NCBI GenBank assembly: GCA_016786725.1 | Contig: JAEUVU010000013.1 | Coordinates: 310,001-374,000 of the forward strand | From: Ferruginibacter sp. | Lineage (GTDB): Bacteria > Bacteroidota > Bacteroidia > Chitinophagales > Chitinophagaceae | Direction: 5' to 3' | Length of the DNA: 64,000 bases | Shown here: positions 51,168 through 59,189 of the stretch, in pieces | Layout of the letters: each line of letters opens with the position of its first letter | Position numbering within the stretch: the first letter of the stretch is position 1 | Translations under genes and position numbers: made by a program | The notes under the pieces: model-generated | Databases searched by the model: none | What the model was told of the DNA's origin: nothing | Seen by the model: the letters and a program-made list of their open reading frames with translations, nothing else

Positions 51168-52877
51168 ATGACCTTAGTAATAGTAATTGTTGCACTGGCT
51201 TTAATTTTCGACTACATCAATGGCTTTCATGATGCAGCAAACTCAATAGCCACCGTGGTTTCAACCAAAGTGCTTACCCCTTTCCAGGCGGTTGTTTGGG
51301 CTGCTTTTTTTAACTGTGTAGCTTATTTTATTTTTCAGGACCATGCCGTAGCAAACACCATCAGTAAAACGGTAAATAAAGAATTTATTACGCTGCCCGT
51401 TATTCTATCGGGCCTTATAGCAGCCATTTTCTGGAACCTGTTAACCTGGTGGTATGGTATTCCATCCTCTTCCTCTCATACGCTTATAGGTGGCTTTGCA
51501 GGGGCAGCCATTGCACATGCCATATCTTTAAAGGGTGTGGGTATCAGCTGGGGAAAAATTGTAGAATCAGACATTATCATCAAAACCATTCTTTTTATTT
51601 TCCTGGCTCCGCTCATTGGTATGGTCATTTCAATTTTCATAACTATTGTAACGGTTATGCGGAATGTCTGGCTCAGGCTTGCTATTATAGCTGCAACCAC
51701 CATATTCACGGTGTTTTTATTCGATAATTTTGAGAGCAGCAAGATGGATGAAAACCTGCAGAAGTTTTTGAAAATTGATAAATATAAAAAGGAAGTAAAA
51801 GAAACACAGGCTAAGAAAGAAAAAAATCCCAATGATACCACGCTTATAAAAGCTTACAATACAGCCAAAACAAAGCTTGATAAAGCAATTCCAAATTATA
51901 ACAAAATTGCTGTTCTGGTAAATGATTTTGATAAGCTCGGCGCAAAGAAAATTGCCAAACAGGCCGCCGACAGTGGCTGGCTTAAAGATATTGAAGCCAG
52001 CAGGCTTAAAGATGATGTAAGAAATGCCAATGATTTTCTTATACTGGAAGCCAAAGCAAGTGATGATAAGAATGCCAGCGCTGCCTATAAAATTGCTAAG
52101 GAAGAAACGGAAAAATATAAAGACCCGCTGAAAAAATTCCTGGCAAAGGAAATATCAATTGACAGTACCTTGGCTGCTATGAATGCTATTTACCCGATTA
52201 GCGGTGCAAATACTGAAAAAGTAAAAAAGAAAATGACTTCTTTCAGTGCTGAAAAGTCATTGGCAAAAGATATTGACAAGGCTGATAACAGTATGATCGT
52301 TTGGGGAATCATTTGCACCTCACTTTTATTTTGCCTGGTTTATTTATATGTTGAAAAAATTAAAACACCTACTGCCTACAAGGTGGCCAATATGTTTAAA
52401 AAACTGCAGTTATTAAGCTCTGCCGCCTTTAGTGTTGGGCATGGGGGAAATGATGCACAAAAAGTAATGGGTATTATCGGGGCTGCATTGATTGCAAACG
52501 GCACCATTCAAAATTTTTCTGACCTGCCCAACTGGGTACCCATTTCATGCTATGTTGCCATTGGTTTAGGAACCATGAGCGGAGGCTGGAAGATCATTAA
52601 AACCATGGGGACAAAAATTACCAAAGTTACTCCGCTTGAAGGTGTAGCGGCAGAAACATCCGGTGCATTTACACTTTTCTTTACCGGGCAAATGGGGATA
52701 CCGGTATCTACCACACATACCATTACCGGCAGTATCATTGGTGCCGGTGCTACTAAACGTTTATCGGCCGTTCGGTGGGGGGTTACAGTAAACCTTTTAT
52801 GGGCCTGGGTTTTAACTATACCTGTAAGCGGCTTACTGGCTGCAGGTACTTACTATATCGTTCGCTTCTTTTTATAG
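51168..52877 (+). CDS. pit: Pit-family inorganic phosphate transporter with large soluble insertion
   Basis: A 569-residue inner-membrane phosphate:cation symporter. The duplicated family signatures are present: FDYINGFHDAANSIATVVST near residue 14 and SVGHGGNDAQKVMGIIGAAL in the second half, with SSSHTLIGGFAGAA and STTHTITGSIIGAG repeating each other. Between the two membrane halves (about 188-375) is a hydrophilic, Lys-rich, probably coiled or helical insertion of about 190 residues, which the short bacterial Pit proteins lack. It is co-transcribed with the DUF47 protein. Substrate inorganic phosphate is well supported by family; the low-affinity nature and metal-phosphate use are family knowledge. 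Confidence 0.93.
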   Translation: MTLVIVIVALALIFDYINGFHDAANSIATVVSTKVLTPFQAVVWAAFFNCVAYFIFQDHAVANTISKTVNKEFITLPVILSGLIAAIFWNLLTWWYGIPSSSSHTLIGGFAGAAIAHAISLKGVGISWGKIVESDIIIKTILFIFLAPLIGMVISIFITIVTVMRNVWLRLAIIAATTIFTVFLFDNFESSKMDENLQKFLKIDKYKKEVKETQAKKEKNPNDTTLIKAYNTAKTKLDKAIPNYNKIAVLVNDFDKLGAKKIAKQAADSGWLKDIEASRLKDDVRNANDFLILEAKASDDKNASAAYKIAKEETEKYKDPLKKFLAKEISIDSTLAAMNAIYPISGANTEKVKKKMTSFSAEKSLAKDIDKADNSMIVWGIICTSLLFCLVYLYVEKIKTPTAYKVANMFKKLQLLSSAAFSVGHGGNDAQKVMGIIGAALIANGTIQNFSDLPNWVPISCYVAIGLGTMSGGWKIIKTMGTKITKVTPLEGVAAETSGAFTLFFTGQMGIPVSTTHTITGSIIGAGATKRLSAVRWGVTVNLLWAWVLTIPVSGLLAAGTYYIVRFFL

Positions 52878-52919
52878 ATTGAAATGCAGATCATCTGATT
52901 TTTTTGTTTTCTTTGTGCA

Positions 52920-53975
52920 ATGAAAAAAATTCTCGTTACCGGTGGCTGCGGTTATATTGGCGCACACACCATTGTTGATCTGATTGAAAACGGATTTGAT
53001 GTTATTTCTGCGGATAATAATTCACGCAGCAATGAGAATATTTTAGATGCGGTAGAAAAGATAACCGGCAAAGCCGTAAAGAATTATAAAGTTGATCTTT
53101 GTATTTATGATGATACGGTTGCTATCTTCCAGGAAAACCCCGGCATTGCTGGTATCATTCATTTTGCTGCATACAAAGCAGTGGGCGAATCTGTAGAAAA
53201 GCCATTGCTCTATTTTGAGAATAACCTTAACTCCCTAATCAATATCCTAAAATGCGCCGATGAATTTTTGGTACCCAATTTTGTTTTCTCTTCTTCCTGC
53301 ACGGTATATGGTAATCCCGATGCAATACCTGTAACTGAGGAAACGCCTATGAAGCCTGCGGAATCTGCCTATGGCGCTACCAAGCAAATGGGCGAAAAGA
53401 TTGTGGGTGATGCCATGAATGCCAGCAAGAATAAAGCAATTTTATTAAGATACTTTAATCCTGTTGGCGCACATCCCTCTGCATTGATGGGAGAATTACC
53501 CATAGGCAAACCCCAAAACCTGGTGCCTGCCATTACACAAACAGCCATTGGCAAACTGCCCGGCATGAAGGTTTGGGGTAATGATTATGATACCCGTGAT
53601 GGCAGTTGTGTAAGGGATTATATACACGTTTGCGATATTGCCCATGCCCATACCCTGGCGCTTAATTACCTGATGCAAAATAAAAAGCAAACCAATTGTG
53701 ATGTGTTTAATTTAGGTACAGGCGATGGACTTACGGTACTGGAGATCATCAATGAGTTTGAAAAAGTGAGCGGTGAAAAACTGAATTATGAAATTGGGCC
53801 CCGCCGCCCCGGCGATGTGGTGGCTATTTATGCCAATAATGATAAAGCTAAAAACCAGCTTGGTTGGCAACTTAAATATAACCTCCAGGATATGATGGCT
53901 ACAGCCTGGAACTGGGAACTGAAACTAAAAGAAGATGAAAAATTTTTTAAAAGCCCTAATGCAGGTTTAAACTAA
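52920..53975 (+). CDS. galE: UDP-glucose 4-epimerase
   Basis: A 351-residue cytoplasmic epimerase interconverting UDP-glucose and UDP-galactose. It has the NAD-binding GGCGYIGAHT at residues 8-17, the IIHFAAYKAVGESVEKPL stretch, SSSCTVYG, and catalytic Tyr151 and Lys155 in SAYGATK. RDYIHVCDIAHAHTLAL and RRPGDVVAIYANNDKA are typical. Length is normal. It stands 42 bases after pit without an obvious terminator in between and may share its transcript. The likely role is in the Leloir pathway and supply of sugars for cell-surface glycans. Confidence 0.93.
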   Translation: MKKILVTGGCGYIGAHTIVDLIENGFDVISADNNSRSNENILDAVEKITGKAVKNYKVDLCIYDDTVAIFQENPGIAGIIHFAAYKAVGESVEKPLLYFENNLNSLINILKCADEFLVPNFVFSSSCTVYGNPDAIPVTEETPMKPAESAYGATKQMGEKIVGDAMNASKNKAILLRYFNPVGAHPSALMGELPIGKPQNLVPAITQTAIGKLPGMKVWGNDYDTRDGSCVRDYIHVCDIAHAHTLALNYLMQNKKQTNCDVFNLGTGDGLTVLEIINEFEKVSGEKLNYEIGPRRPGDVVAIYANNDKAKNQLGWQLKYNLQDMMATAWNWELKLKEDEKFFKSPNAGLN

Positions 53976-54102
53976 ACATCTTTTTCGGTCCGTGTATATT
54001 TTCTGAAACTTTGTGGGCAACTTTTTTATTCTCATTTGCCACCCTGCAAATCTTTGTTTTACTTTGCGCCAATCCAAAATTTAAACCTTTCATAATTATT
54101 AT

Positions 54103-55056
54103 ATGCTCAACGAAATTCAGGTTACCGGTAACAAAGACACACGCAGTGGATTTGGCGATGGTATTTTAGAAGCCGCCCGTAAAAATCCAAATATTGTTGC
54201 CCTTACAGCCGACCTGGCCGGTTCTCTAAAACTGAATGGGTTTATGAAAGAATTTCCTGAAAGGTTTATCCAGTGCGGCATTGCCGAAGCCAATATGATG
54301 GGTATTGCTGCAGGTTTAACTGTTGGAGGTAAAATTCCTTACACAACCACGTTCGCTAATTTTTCAACAGGCCGTGTTTACGACCAGATACGCCAGAGCA
54401 TTGCCTACAGCGGAAAAAATGTAAAAATATGTGCATCACATGCCGGGCTTACACTGGGAGAAGACGGCGCTACGCACCAGATACTGGAAGACATTGGATT
54501 GATGAAAATGCTGCCGGGAATGACGGTGATCGTGCCTGCGGATTACAACCAAACCAAAGCTGCCACCATGGCTATTGCAGATTATCAAGGACCGGTTTAC
54601 CTGCGCTTTGGCCGCCCAGTTTGGCCCATTTTTACAAACGACGCCGATTTTGTGATTGGTAAAGCACAGCAGTTTTCAGAGGGAAGCGATGTAACCATTT
54701 TCGCCTGCGGCCACATGGTTTGGAAAGCCATTGAAGCCGGAAAAATTTTGCAGGAAAAAGGCGTTAGTGTTGAAGTGATAAACATTCATACCATTAAACC
54801 GCTGGATGAAGAAGCAGTTATTGCTTCTATCAAAAAAACAAAATGTGCAGTTACGGCAGAAGAGCACAACATCATTGGTGGGCTGGGAGACGCCATTGCA
54901 CAGGTGGCAGCAAAACATTGCCCCATACCAATTGAATACATCGGTACCAACGATACTTTTGGCGAAAGCGGAAAGCCTTTGGAACTGTTAAAAAAATATG
55001 GTTTGGATACTGACTTTATAGTTGCCGCAGCCGAAAAGGTAATGGCAAGGAAATAG
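54103..55056 (+). CDS. Transketolase C-terminal half (split transketolase)
   Basis: A 317-residue protein covering the pyrimidine-binding and C-terminal domains of transketolase: [21 protein letters not shown], the conserved Glu in [37 protein letters not shown], and the C-terminal [12 protein letters not shown] and [14 protein letters not shown]. The diphosphate-binding N-terminal half is not encoded here. Bacteria with split transketolase usually keep both halves side by side, but here galE is upstream and a sigma factor downstream, so the N-terminal partner must be elsewhere. Together they would work in the pentose phosphate pathway. A terminator follows. Confidence 0.9.
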   Translation: MLNEIQVTGNKDTRSGFGDGILEAARKNPNIVALTADLAGSLKLNGFMKEFPERFIQCGIAEANMMGIAAGLTVGGKIPYTTTFANFSTGRVYDQIRQSIAYSGKNVKICASHAGLTLGEDGATHQILEDIGLMKMLPGMTVIVPADYNQTKAATMAIADYQGPVYLRFGRPVWPIFTNDADFVIGKAQQFSEGSDVTIFACGHMVWKAIEAGKILQEKGVSVEVINIHTIKPLDEEAVIASIKKTKCAVTAEEHNIIGGLGDAIAQVAAKHCPIPIEYIGTNDTFGESGKPLELLKKYGLDTDFIVAAAEKVMARK

Positions 55057-55075
55057 CCGGATTAAACTTTTATAT

Positions 55076-55133
55076 AAAAACCCAATCTTAGCTTCGTAAA
55101 TTGCAATAGCAATGAAGTGAGATTGGTTTTTTT
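55076..55133 (+). terminator. Terminator after the transketolase half
   Basis: CCCAATCTTAGCTTC near 55081-55095 pairs with GAAGTGAGATTGG near 55114-55126 (two mismatches), preceded by As and followed by seven Ts. It separates the metabolic gene from the sigma factor operon. Confidence 0.7.
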
Positions 55134-55157
55134 ATGCTCAACTATGACTGACCCACT

Positions 55158-55709
55158 ATGACTGAACATTTAGACGACAAAGAACTGCTGATGCAGTTCA
55201 GGGATGCTGCCACCAAAGAACGCAGTTTTACCCTCATTTTAAAAAAATACCAGGAAAAATTATACTGGCATATCCGCCGGATGGTGGTAAGCCACGAGGA
55301 TGCCAATGATGTGTTGCAGAATATGTTCATCAAAGTATGGAAGGCGCTGGATAACTTCAGGGAAGACAGCCAGTTGTACACCTGGCTTTACCGCATAGCC
55401 ACCAACGAATGCCTTACTTTCCTTGAAAAAGAGAAGAAAAGATCTTCAGTTTCTTTAAGCGATGTTGAAACCGGGCTTAGCAATAAACTGGAATCTGAAA
55501 AGCATTTTGATGCTAACAAACTGGAGTGGAAATTGCAAAAAGCCATTCAGCAATTACCTGAAAAACAACGTGTTGTATTTAACCTGAGGTATTATGATGA
55601 GATGCCTTACGAGAAAATGAGCAAAGTACTTGAAACCAGTGAAGGGGCACTAAAGGCCAGCTATCACCACGCAGTGAAAAAAATTGAAGATTTTATACTA
55701 AATAGTTAA
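55158..55709 (+). CDS. RpoE-like ECF sigma factor
   Basis: A 183-residue ECF sigma factor. Region 2 (about 25-90) has YWHIRRMVVSHEDANDVLQNMF and FREDSQLYTWLYRIATNEC; region 4 (about 125-180) has LPEKQRVVFNLRYYDEMPYE and a helix-turn-helix with ETSEGALKASYHHAVKKIE. It is unlike the FecI-type factor at 9.8 kb and resembles RpoE-type stress factors of Bacteroidota. It leads a three-gene operon with a repeat-bearing membrane protein (probable anti-sigma) and a Spy-like periplasmic protein, a usual envelope-stress layout. Confidence 0.92.
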   Translation: MTEHLDDKELLMQFRDAATKERSFTLILKKYQEKLYWHIRRMVVSHEDANDVLQNMFIKVWKALDNFREDSQLYTWLYRIATNECLTFLEKEKKRSSVSLSDVETGLSNKLESEKHFDANKLEWKLQKAIQQLPEKQRVVFNLRYYDEMPYEKMSKVLETSEGALKASYHHAVKKIEDFILNS

Positions 55710-55743
55710 ACTTTAAAGCAAAAAAACAGTCTGAATAGCGTAG

Positions 55744-56607
55744 ATGGAAACCAGGAATGACATATTGAATGAATTAAAAGCCCTTAGCCCCACGCTGGCA
55801 GCAATTGAAAAGGTAAATGTTTTTACTGTTCCTGCCGGCTATTTTGAGTATTTGGGTGCTGATATCCTGATGGGAATTCAGACTGAAAATGGAATGCCCC
55901 ATTCAGTTGATGTTGCAGATGTACCAACCGGTTATTTTGAAACTTTATCAGATTCTATCTTAAGTAAAATAAAAGCGCAGGAAACTGAGAGCGATATTTT
56001 ACCTGCAGAACTTGCAGGCCTCCCCGGCAAAAATGTTTACGAAGTGCCTGCGGGTTATTTTGATGCATTACCAAATTCAATTCTTGCAAAAATAAAAGCC
56101 GAAGAAATTGAAGATGCGGCTACAGAGATTAGAATTTTATCACCCATGCTGTACAGCATTCAAAACGAAAATGTTTTTGAATTACCGCAGGGTTACTTTG
56201 AAAATTTAAGTGCTGAGGTTTTAGGTAAAGTTAAACCGCAGGCTAAGGTTGTTACGATGAATAGCCGCAGCCGCAATATCTTTAAATATGCAGTGGCAGC
56301 AGCTTTTACCGGCGTGATGGCATTGGGCGTTTTTAAATTTACTGATAGCCCGCCAGATAAGATTGAATTGCCAAACTATGTAAAAATAGGACTGAACGAC
56401 ATTAAAGATGTTGACCAGGAGCTGGCAACAATTTCTGATGCCGATATTGTAAAATACTTAGAGGAAAATGGCACCGATATAAAAACAACGATGGTTGCTA
56501 ATAGTATAGATGAAAATGAGTTGCCTTCGCAGGAAGATTACCTGCTGGATGAAAAGGCTTTGGATAATTACCTGAACAGTATTAATATAAACGATCTGAA
56601 AAATTAA
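55744..56607 (+). CDS. Probable anti-sigma factor with four VPxGYF repeats
   Basis: A 287-residue protein with one membrane helix (about 180-198). The cytoplasmic N-terminal part has four copies of a VPxGYFxxLxxxIL motif (GYF at 32-34, 63-65, 104-106 and 150-152), each followed by a KIKAE-like helix in three of them. The C-terminal, periplasmic part is acidic (DVDQELATISDADIVKYLEENG). It lies 34 bases after an ECF sigma gene, the position of an anti-sigma factor, and such factors in Bacteroidota often hold one such motif. The four-fold repeat is unusual. There is no clear zinc-binding or FecR motif, so anti-sigma function rests on context. Confidence 0.7.
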   Translation: METRNDILNELKALSPTLAAIEKVNVFTVPAGYFEYLGADILMGIQTENGMPHSVDVADVPTGYFETLSDSILSKIKAQETESDILPAELAGLPGKNVYEVPAGYFDALPNSILAKIKAEEIEDAATEIRILSPMLYSIQNENVFELPQGYFENLSAEVLGKVKPQAKVVTMNSRSRNIFKYAVAAAFTGVMALGVFKFTDSPPDKIELPNYVKIGLNDIKDVDQELATISDADIVKYLEENGTDIKTTMVANSIDENELPSQEDYLLDEKALDNYLNSININDLKN

Positions 56608-56614
56608 AATAATC

Positions 56615-57025
56615 ATGAAAAAATATTTACTCATATTAACCCTTATGCTTGGCAGTTTTTCTATGGCTTTCGCCCAGGAAAACCCCGGTGGCGATGACCA
56701 GGCAAAACAGGAAAGGATCAAGGCATTGTATGTAGCATATGTAACACAGCAATTACAGTTAACACCTGATGAAGCACAAAAATTCTGGCCTTTGCATACC
56801 CAGTTTGAAAACGAGCTGATGGGGGTAAAAAAAGATTTGCCGGAACTGGATAAAGAACAGGCACGTTTGAATATTAAGAAGAAATACCAGGACGGGTTTA
56901 TAAAAATACTGGGTAATAACCGTTGCGAACGTTTTTTTGGAATGCGTGATGCGTTCAGGAAAAAACTCATAGAAAAACGCATGCAAAATCCACAAAGACA
57001 AAAACCTATCAGGCGTGGGCAATAA
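56615..57025 (+). CDS. Spy/CpxP-like periplasmic helical protein
   Basis: A 136-residue exported protein (signal MKKYLLILTLMLGSFSMAFA). The mature part is helical and charged: RIKALYVAYVTQQLQLTPDEA with the family-typical LTPDEAQKFWPLH, and RNRCERFF-like C-terminal helix, then a basic tail (KRMQNPQRQKPIRRG). The pattern fits Spy/CpxP/heavy-metal-sensor proteins that act as periplasmic chaperones or feed signals to sigma/anti-sigma pairs. It is the third gene of the sigma operon, seven bases after the anti-sigma gene, and ends at a strong terminator. Confidence 0.75.
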   Translation: MKKYLLILTLMLGSFSMAFAQENPGGDDQAKQERIKALYVAYVTQQLQLTPDEAQKFWPLHTQFENELMGVKKDLPELDKEQARLNIKKKYQDGFIKILGNNRCERFFGMRDAFRKKLIEKRMQNPQRQKPIRRGQ

Positions 57026-57045
57026 AACAGGTTCTCTAAAAGTAA

Positions 57046-57084
57046 AAAACTCCCTTACCAGGATTGGCTCCGGAAGGGAGTTTT
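57046..57084 (+). terminator. Terminator after the sigma operon
   Basis: Perfect 11-bp arms AAAACTCCCTT (57046-57056) and AAGGGAGTTTT (57074-57084). A 20-residue-class loop separates them. This cleanly ends the sigma/anti-sigma/Spy-like operon 20 bases after its last stop codon. Confidence 0.8.
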
Positions 57085-57157
57085 AATATGCATTTATTCC
57101 TTGTTTCCATGCTTCTGTGGCAAATTCACCTTTTTTTCAATTTACTCCCCCTGATTT

Positions 57158-57188
57158 TTGCCATTCCGCCGCTGTTCCCCTACCTTTG
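57158..57188 (+). promoter_or_regulatory. Promoter of atpA
   Basis: A -33 TTG (57158-57160) and a perfect -7 TACCTTTG (57181-57188) followed by C are separated by 20 bases. The start codon is at 57233, giving a leader of about 40 bases that begins with a small GGCC...GGCC hairpin. It is the best promoter match in the window. Confidence 0.7.
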
Positions 57189-57232
57189 CGGCCTGAAAAA
57201 AGGCCTTTTAATAAAAATATCAATTAACAATT

Positions 57233-58810
57233 ATGGTAGAGATTAAACCAGACGAAATTTCCGCAATTCTTCGCCAGCAGCTTAGCAATTTTAATGCAGG
57301 CGCCAGTTTGGAAGAAGTAGGAACAGTTTTACAGGTGGGTGATGGTATTGCCCGTGTTTACGGATTGAACAATGTTCGTTCCGGTGAACTGGTAGAATTT
57401 GACAATGGTGTAAAAGCAATTGCCCTTAACCTGGAAGAAGATAATGTGGGTGTGGTATTGATGGGCGACAGTGCAGAAATTAAAGAAGGTGATAAAGTTA
57501 AGCGTACCGGCCAGATCGCTTCTATAAAAGTAGGAGAAGGCATGAGCGGGCGTGTTATTAATACGTTGGGCGAACCAATTGACGGTAAAGGCCCGATCAA
57601 AGGTGAACTGTATGAAATGCCATTGGAGCGTAAAGCGCCGGGTGTAATTTTTCGTGAGCCGGTAAAAGAACCACTGCAAACCGGCATCAAAGCAATTGAT
57701 GCGATGATCCCTATCGGCCGTGGGCAAAGGGAATTGGTAATTGGTGATCGCCAGACCGGTAAAACTGCTATCTGCATTGATACCATCATCAACCAGAAAG
57801 AATTTTACGAAGCAGGAAAACCTGTGTACTGTATATATGTTGCAATTGGCCAGAAAGCTTCTACCATTGCCGGTATCATGAAAACGCTGGAAGAAAATGG
57901 TGCAATGCCATATACTACCATTGTTGCGGCTTCTGCTTCTGATCCTGCTCCTTTGCAGTTCTACGCTCCGTTTGCGGGTGCTGCAATTGGTGAGTTCTTC
58001 CGTGATACCGGTCGCCCGGCTCTGATCATTTATGATGATCTTTCTAAACAGGCTGTGGCTTACCGTGAGGTATCGCTGTTGTTACGTCGTCCGCCGGGCC
58101 GAGAGGCTTATCCTGGTGATGTATTCTATTTGCATAGCCGTTTACTGGAAAGAGCTGCAAAAGTGGTTTCTAAAGATGATATTGCTGCCAAGATGAATGA
58201 TTTACCAGATTCTATTAAACATTTGGTAAAAGGAGGAGGTTCTTTAACCGCTTTACCGATCATTGAAACACAGGCTGGTGACGTATCTGCCTATATCCCT
58301 ACCAACGTAATTTCTATCACCGACGGGCAGATCTTCCTGGAAGGTAACCTGTTCAACGCTGGTATCCGTCCAGCTATCAACGTGGGTATCTCGGTAAGCC
58401 GTGTGGGTGGTAACGCACAGATCAAATCAATGAAAAAAGTTGCCGGTACTTTAAAACTCGACCAGGCACTTTACCGTGAGCTGGAAGCCTTCTCTAAGTT
58501 TGGTGGCGACCTTGATGCTGCTACTAAAAACGTAATTGATAAAGGTGCAAGAAATGTGGAAGTGTTGAAACAACCGCAGTACTCGCCATTTACGGTTGAA
58601 AAACAGGTTGCCATCATTTATTTGGGAACACAAGGCTTGTTAAGAGATGTAGCTGTTAAAAATGTAAAAGCATTTGAAGATCATTTCCTGATGGAAATGG
58701 AAAACAAACATGCTGATATTTTAGCCGAATTCAAGAAAGGTGTGTTGAATGATGACAGCCTGAAAAAAATGACAGAGCTGGCAAGCGGATTGGCTGCCCA
58801 GTATAAATAA
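57233..58810 (+). CDS. atpA: ATP synthase F1 subunit alpha
   Basis: The 525-residue non-catalytic nucleotide-binding subunit of F1 ATPase. The N-terminal part binds the delta subunit ([12 protein letters not shown]); a beta-barrel (about 28-95) leads to the P-loop GDRQTGKT at 171-178, [46 protein letters not shown] and the family signature [17 protein letters not shown]. Length and ends are normal. It is flanked by a strong promoter and terminator and no other atp gene is adjacent; atpB lies 56 kb away on the other strand. The ATP synthase genes are therefore scattered in this genome. Confidence 0.95.
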   Translation: MVEIKPDEISAILRQQLSNFNAGASLEEVGTVLQVGDGIARVYGLNNVRSGELVEFDNGVKAIALNLEEDNVGVVLMGDSAEIKEGDKVKRTGQIASIKVGEGMSGRVINTLGEPIDGKGPIKGELYEMPLERKAPGVIFREPVKEPLQTGIKAIDAMIPIGRGQRELVIGDRQTGKTAICIDTIINQKEFYEAGKPVYCIYVAIGQKASTIAGIMKTLEENGAMPYTTIVAASASDPAPLQFYAPFAGAAIGEFFRDTGRPALIIYDDLSKQAVAYREVSLLLRRPPGREAYPGDVFYLHSRLLERAAKVVSKDDIAAKMNDLPDSIKHLVKGGGSLTALPIIETQAGDVSAYIPTNVISITDGQIFLEGNLFNAGIRPAINVGISVSRVGGNAQIKSMKKVAGTLKLDQALYRELEAFSKFGGDLDAATKNVIDKGARNVEVLKQPQYSPFTVEKQVAIIYLGTQGLLRDVAVKNVKAFEDHFLMEMENKHADILAEFKKGVLNDDSLKKMTELASGLAAQYK

Positions 58811-58831
58811 AATATTGAACATAGTTTTTAT

Positions 58832-58861
58832 AAAAAGCTTCTCTTAAAGGGAAGCTTTTTT
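58832..58861 (+). terminator. Terminator after atpA
   Basis: Perfect 10-bp arms AAAAAGCTTC (58832-58841) and GAAGCTTTTT (58851-58860) with a short loop and further T. It lies 21 bases after the atpA stop codon and shows that atpA is monocistronic. Confidence 0.8.
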
Positions 58862-59189
58862 GTTTTGTGTTTGAACCCGGTGGGTGTATTCTTTATCAGC
58901 ATACAGAATGAAATGCTATATAAGTCATCGGTAGAAAAATTCGAACAGGATTTACCACCTTCCTCTACTAAAAATTAGAAATCCCTGCAATAAAAGTTGA
59001 AAGAGTTACGTTTTTTTTACCATTGATAAATCGGCTTTTAGCTGCTTATTCTATTCATTGACCGAAAATTAAAGCACCCCGTTGCTTATTTATTTTTATT
59101 TGTGATACGGATTAATAAGTTGAAAGCCTGGTACCGTCAACTTTAATATCCAGATAAACATATCAGAAAAACTAACCCCACAAAACGCA
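58862..59189. other. Intergenic region without a recognisable gene
   Basis: About 330 bases between the atpA terminator and the large T9SS cargo gene. No open frame of useful length, RNA gene or strong promoter was recognised. A TTTATTTG at about 59094-59101 is a weak -7-like sequence for the gene that follows. Confidence 0.5.
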
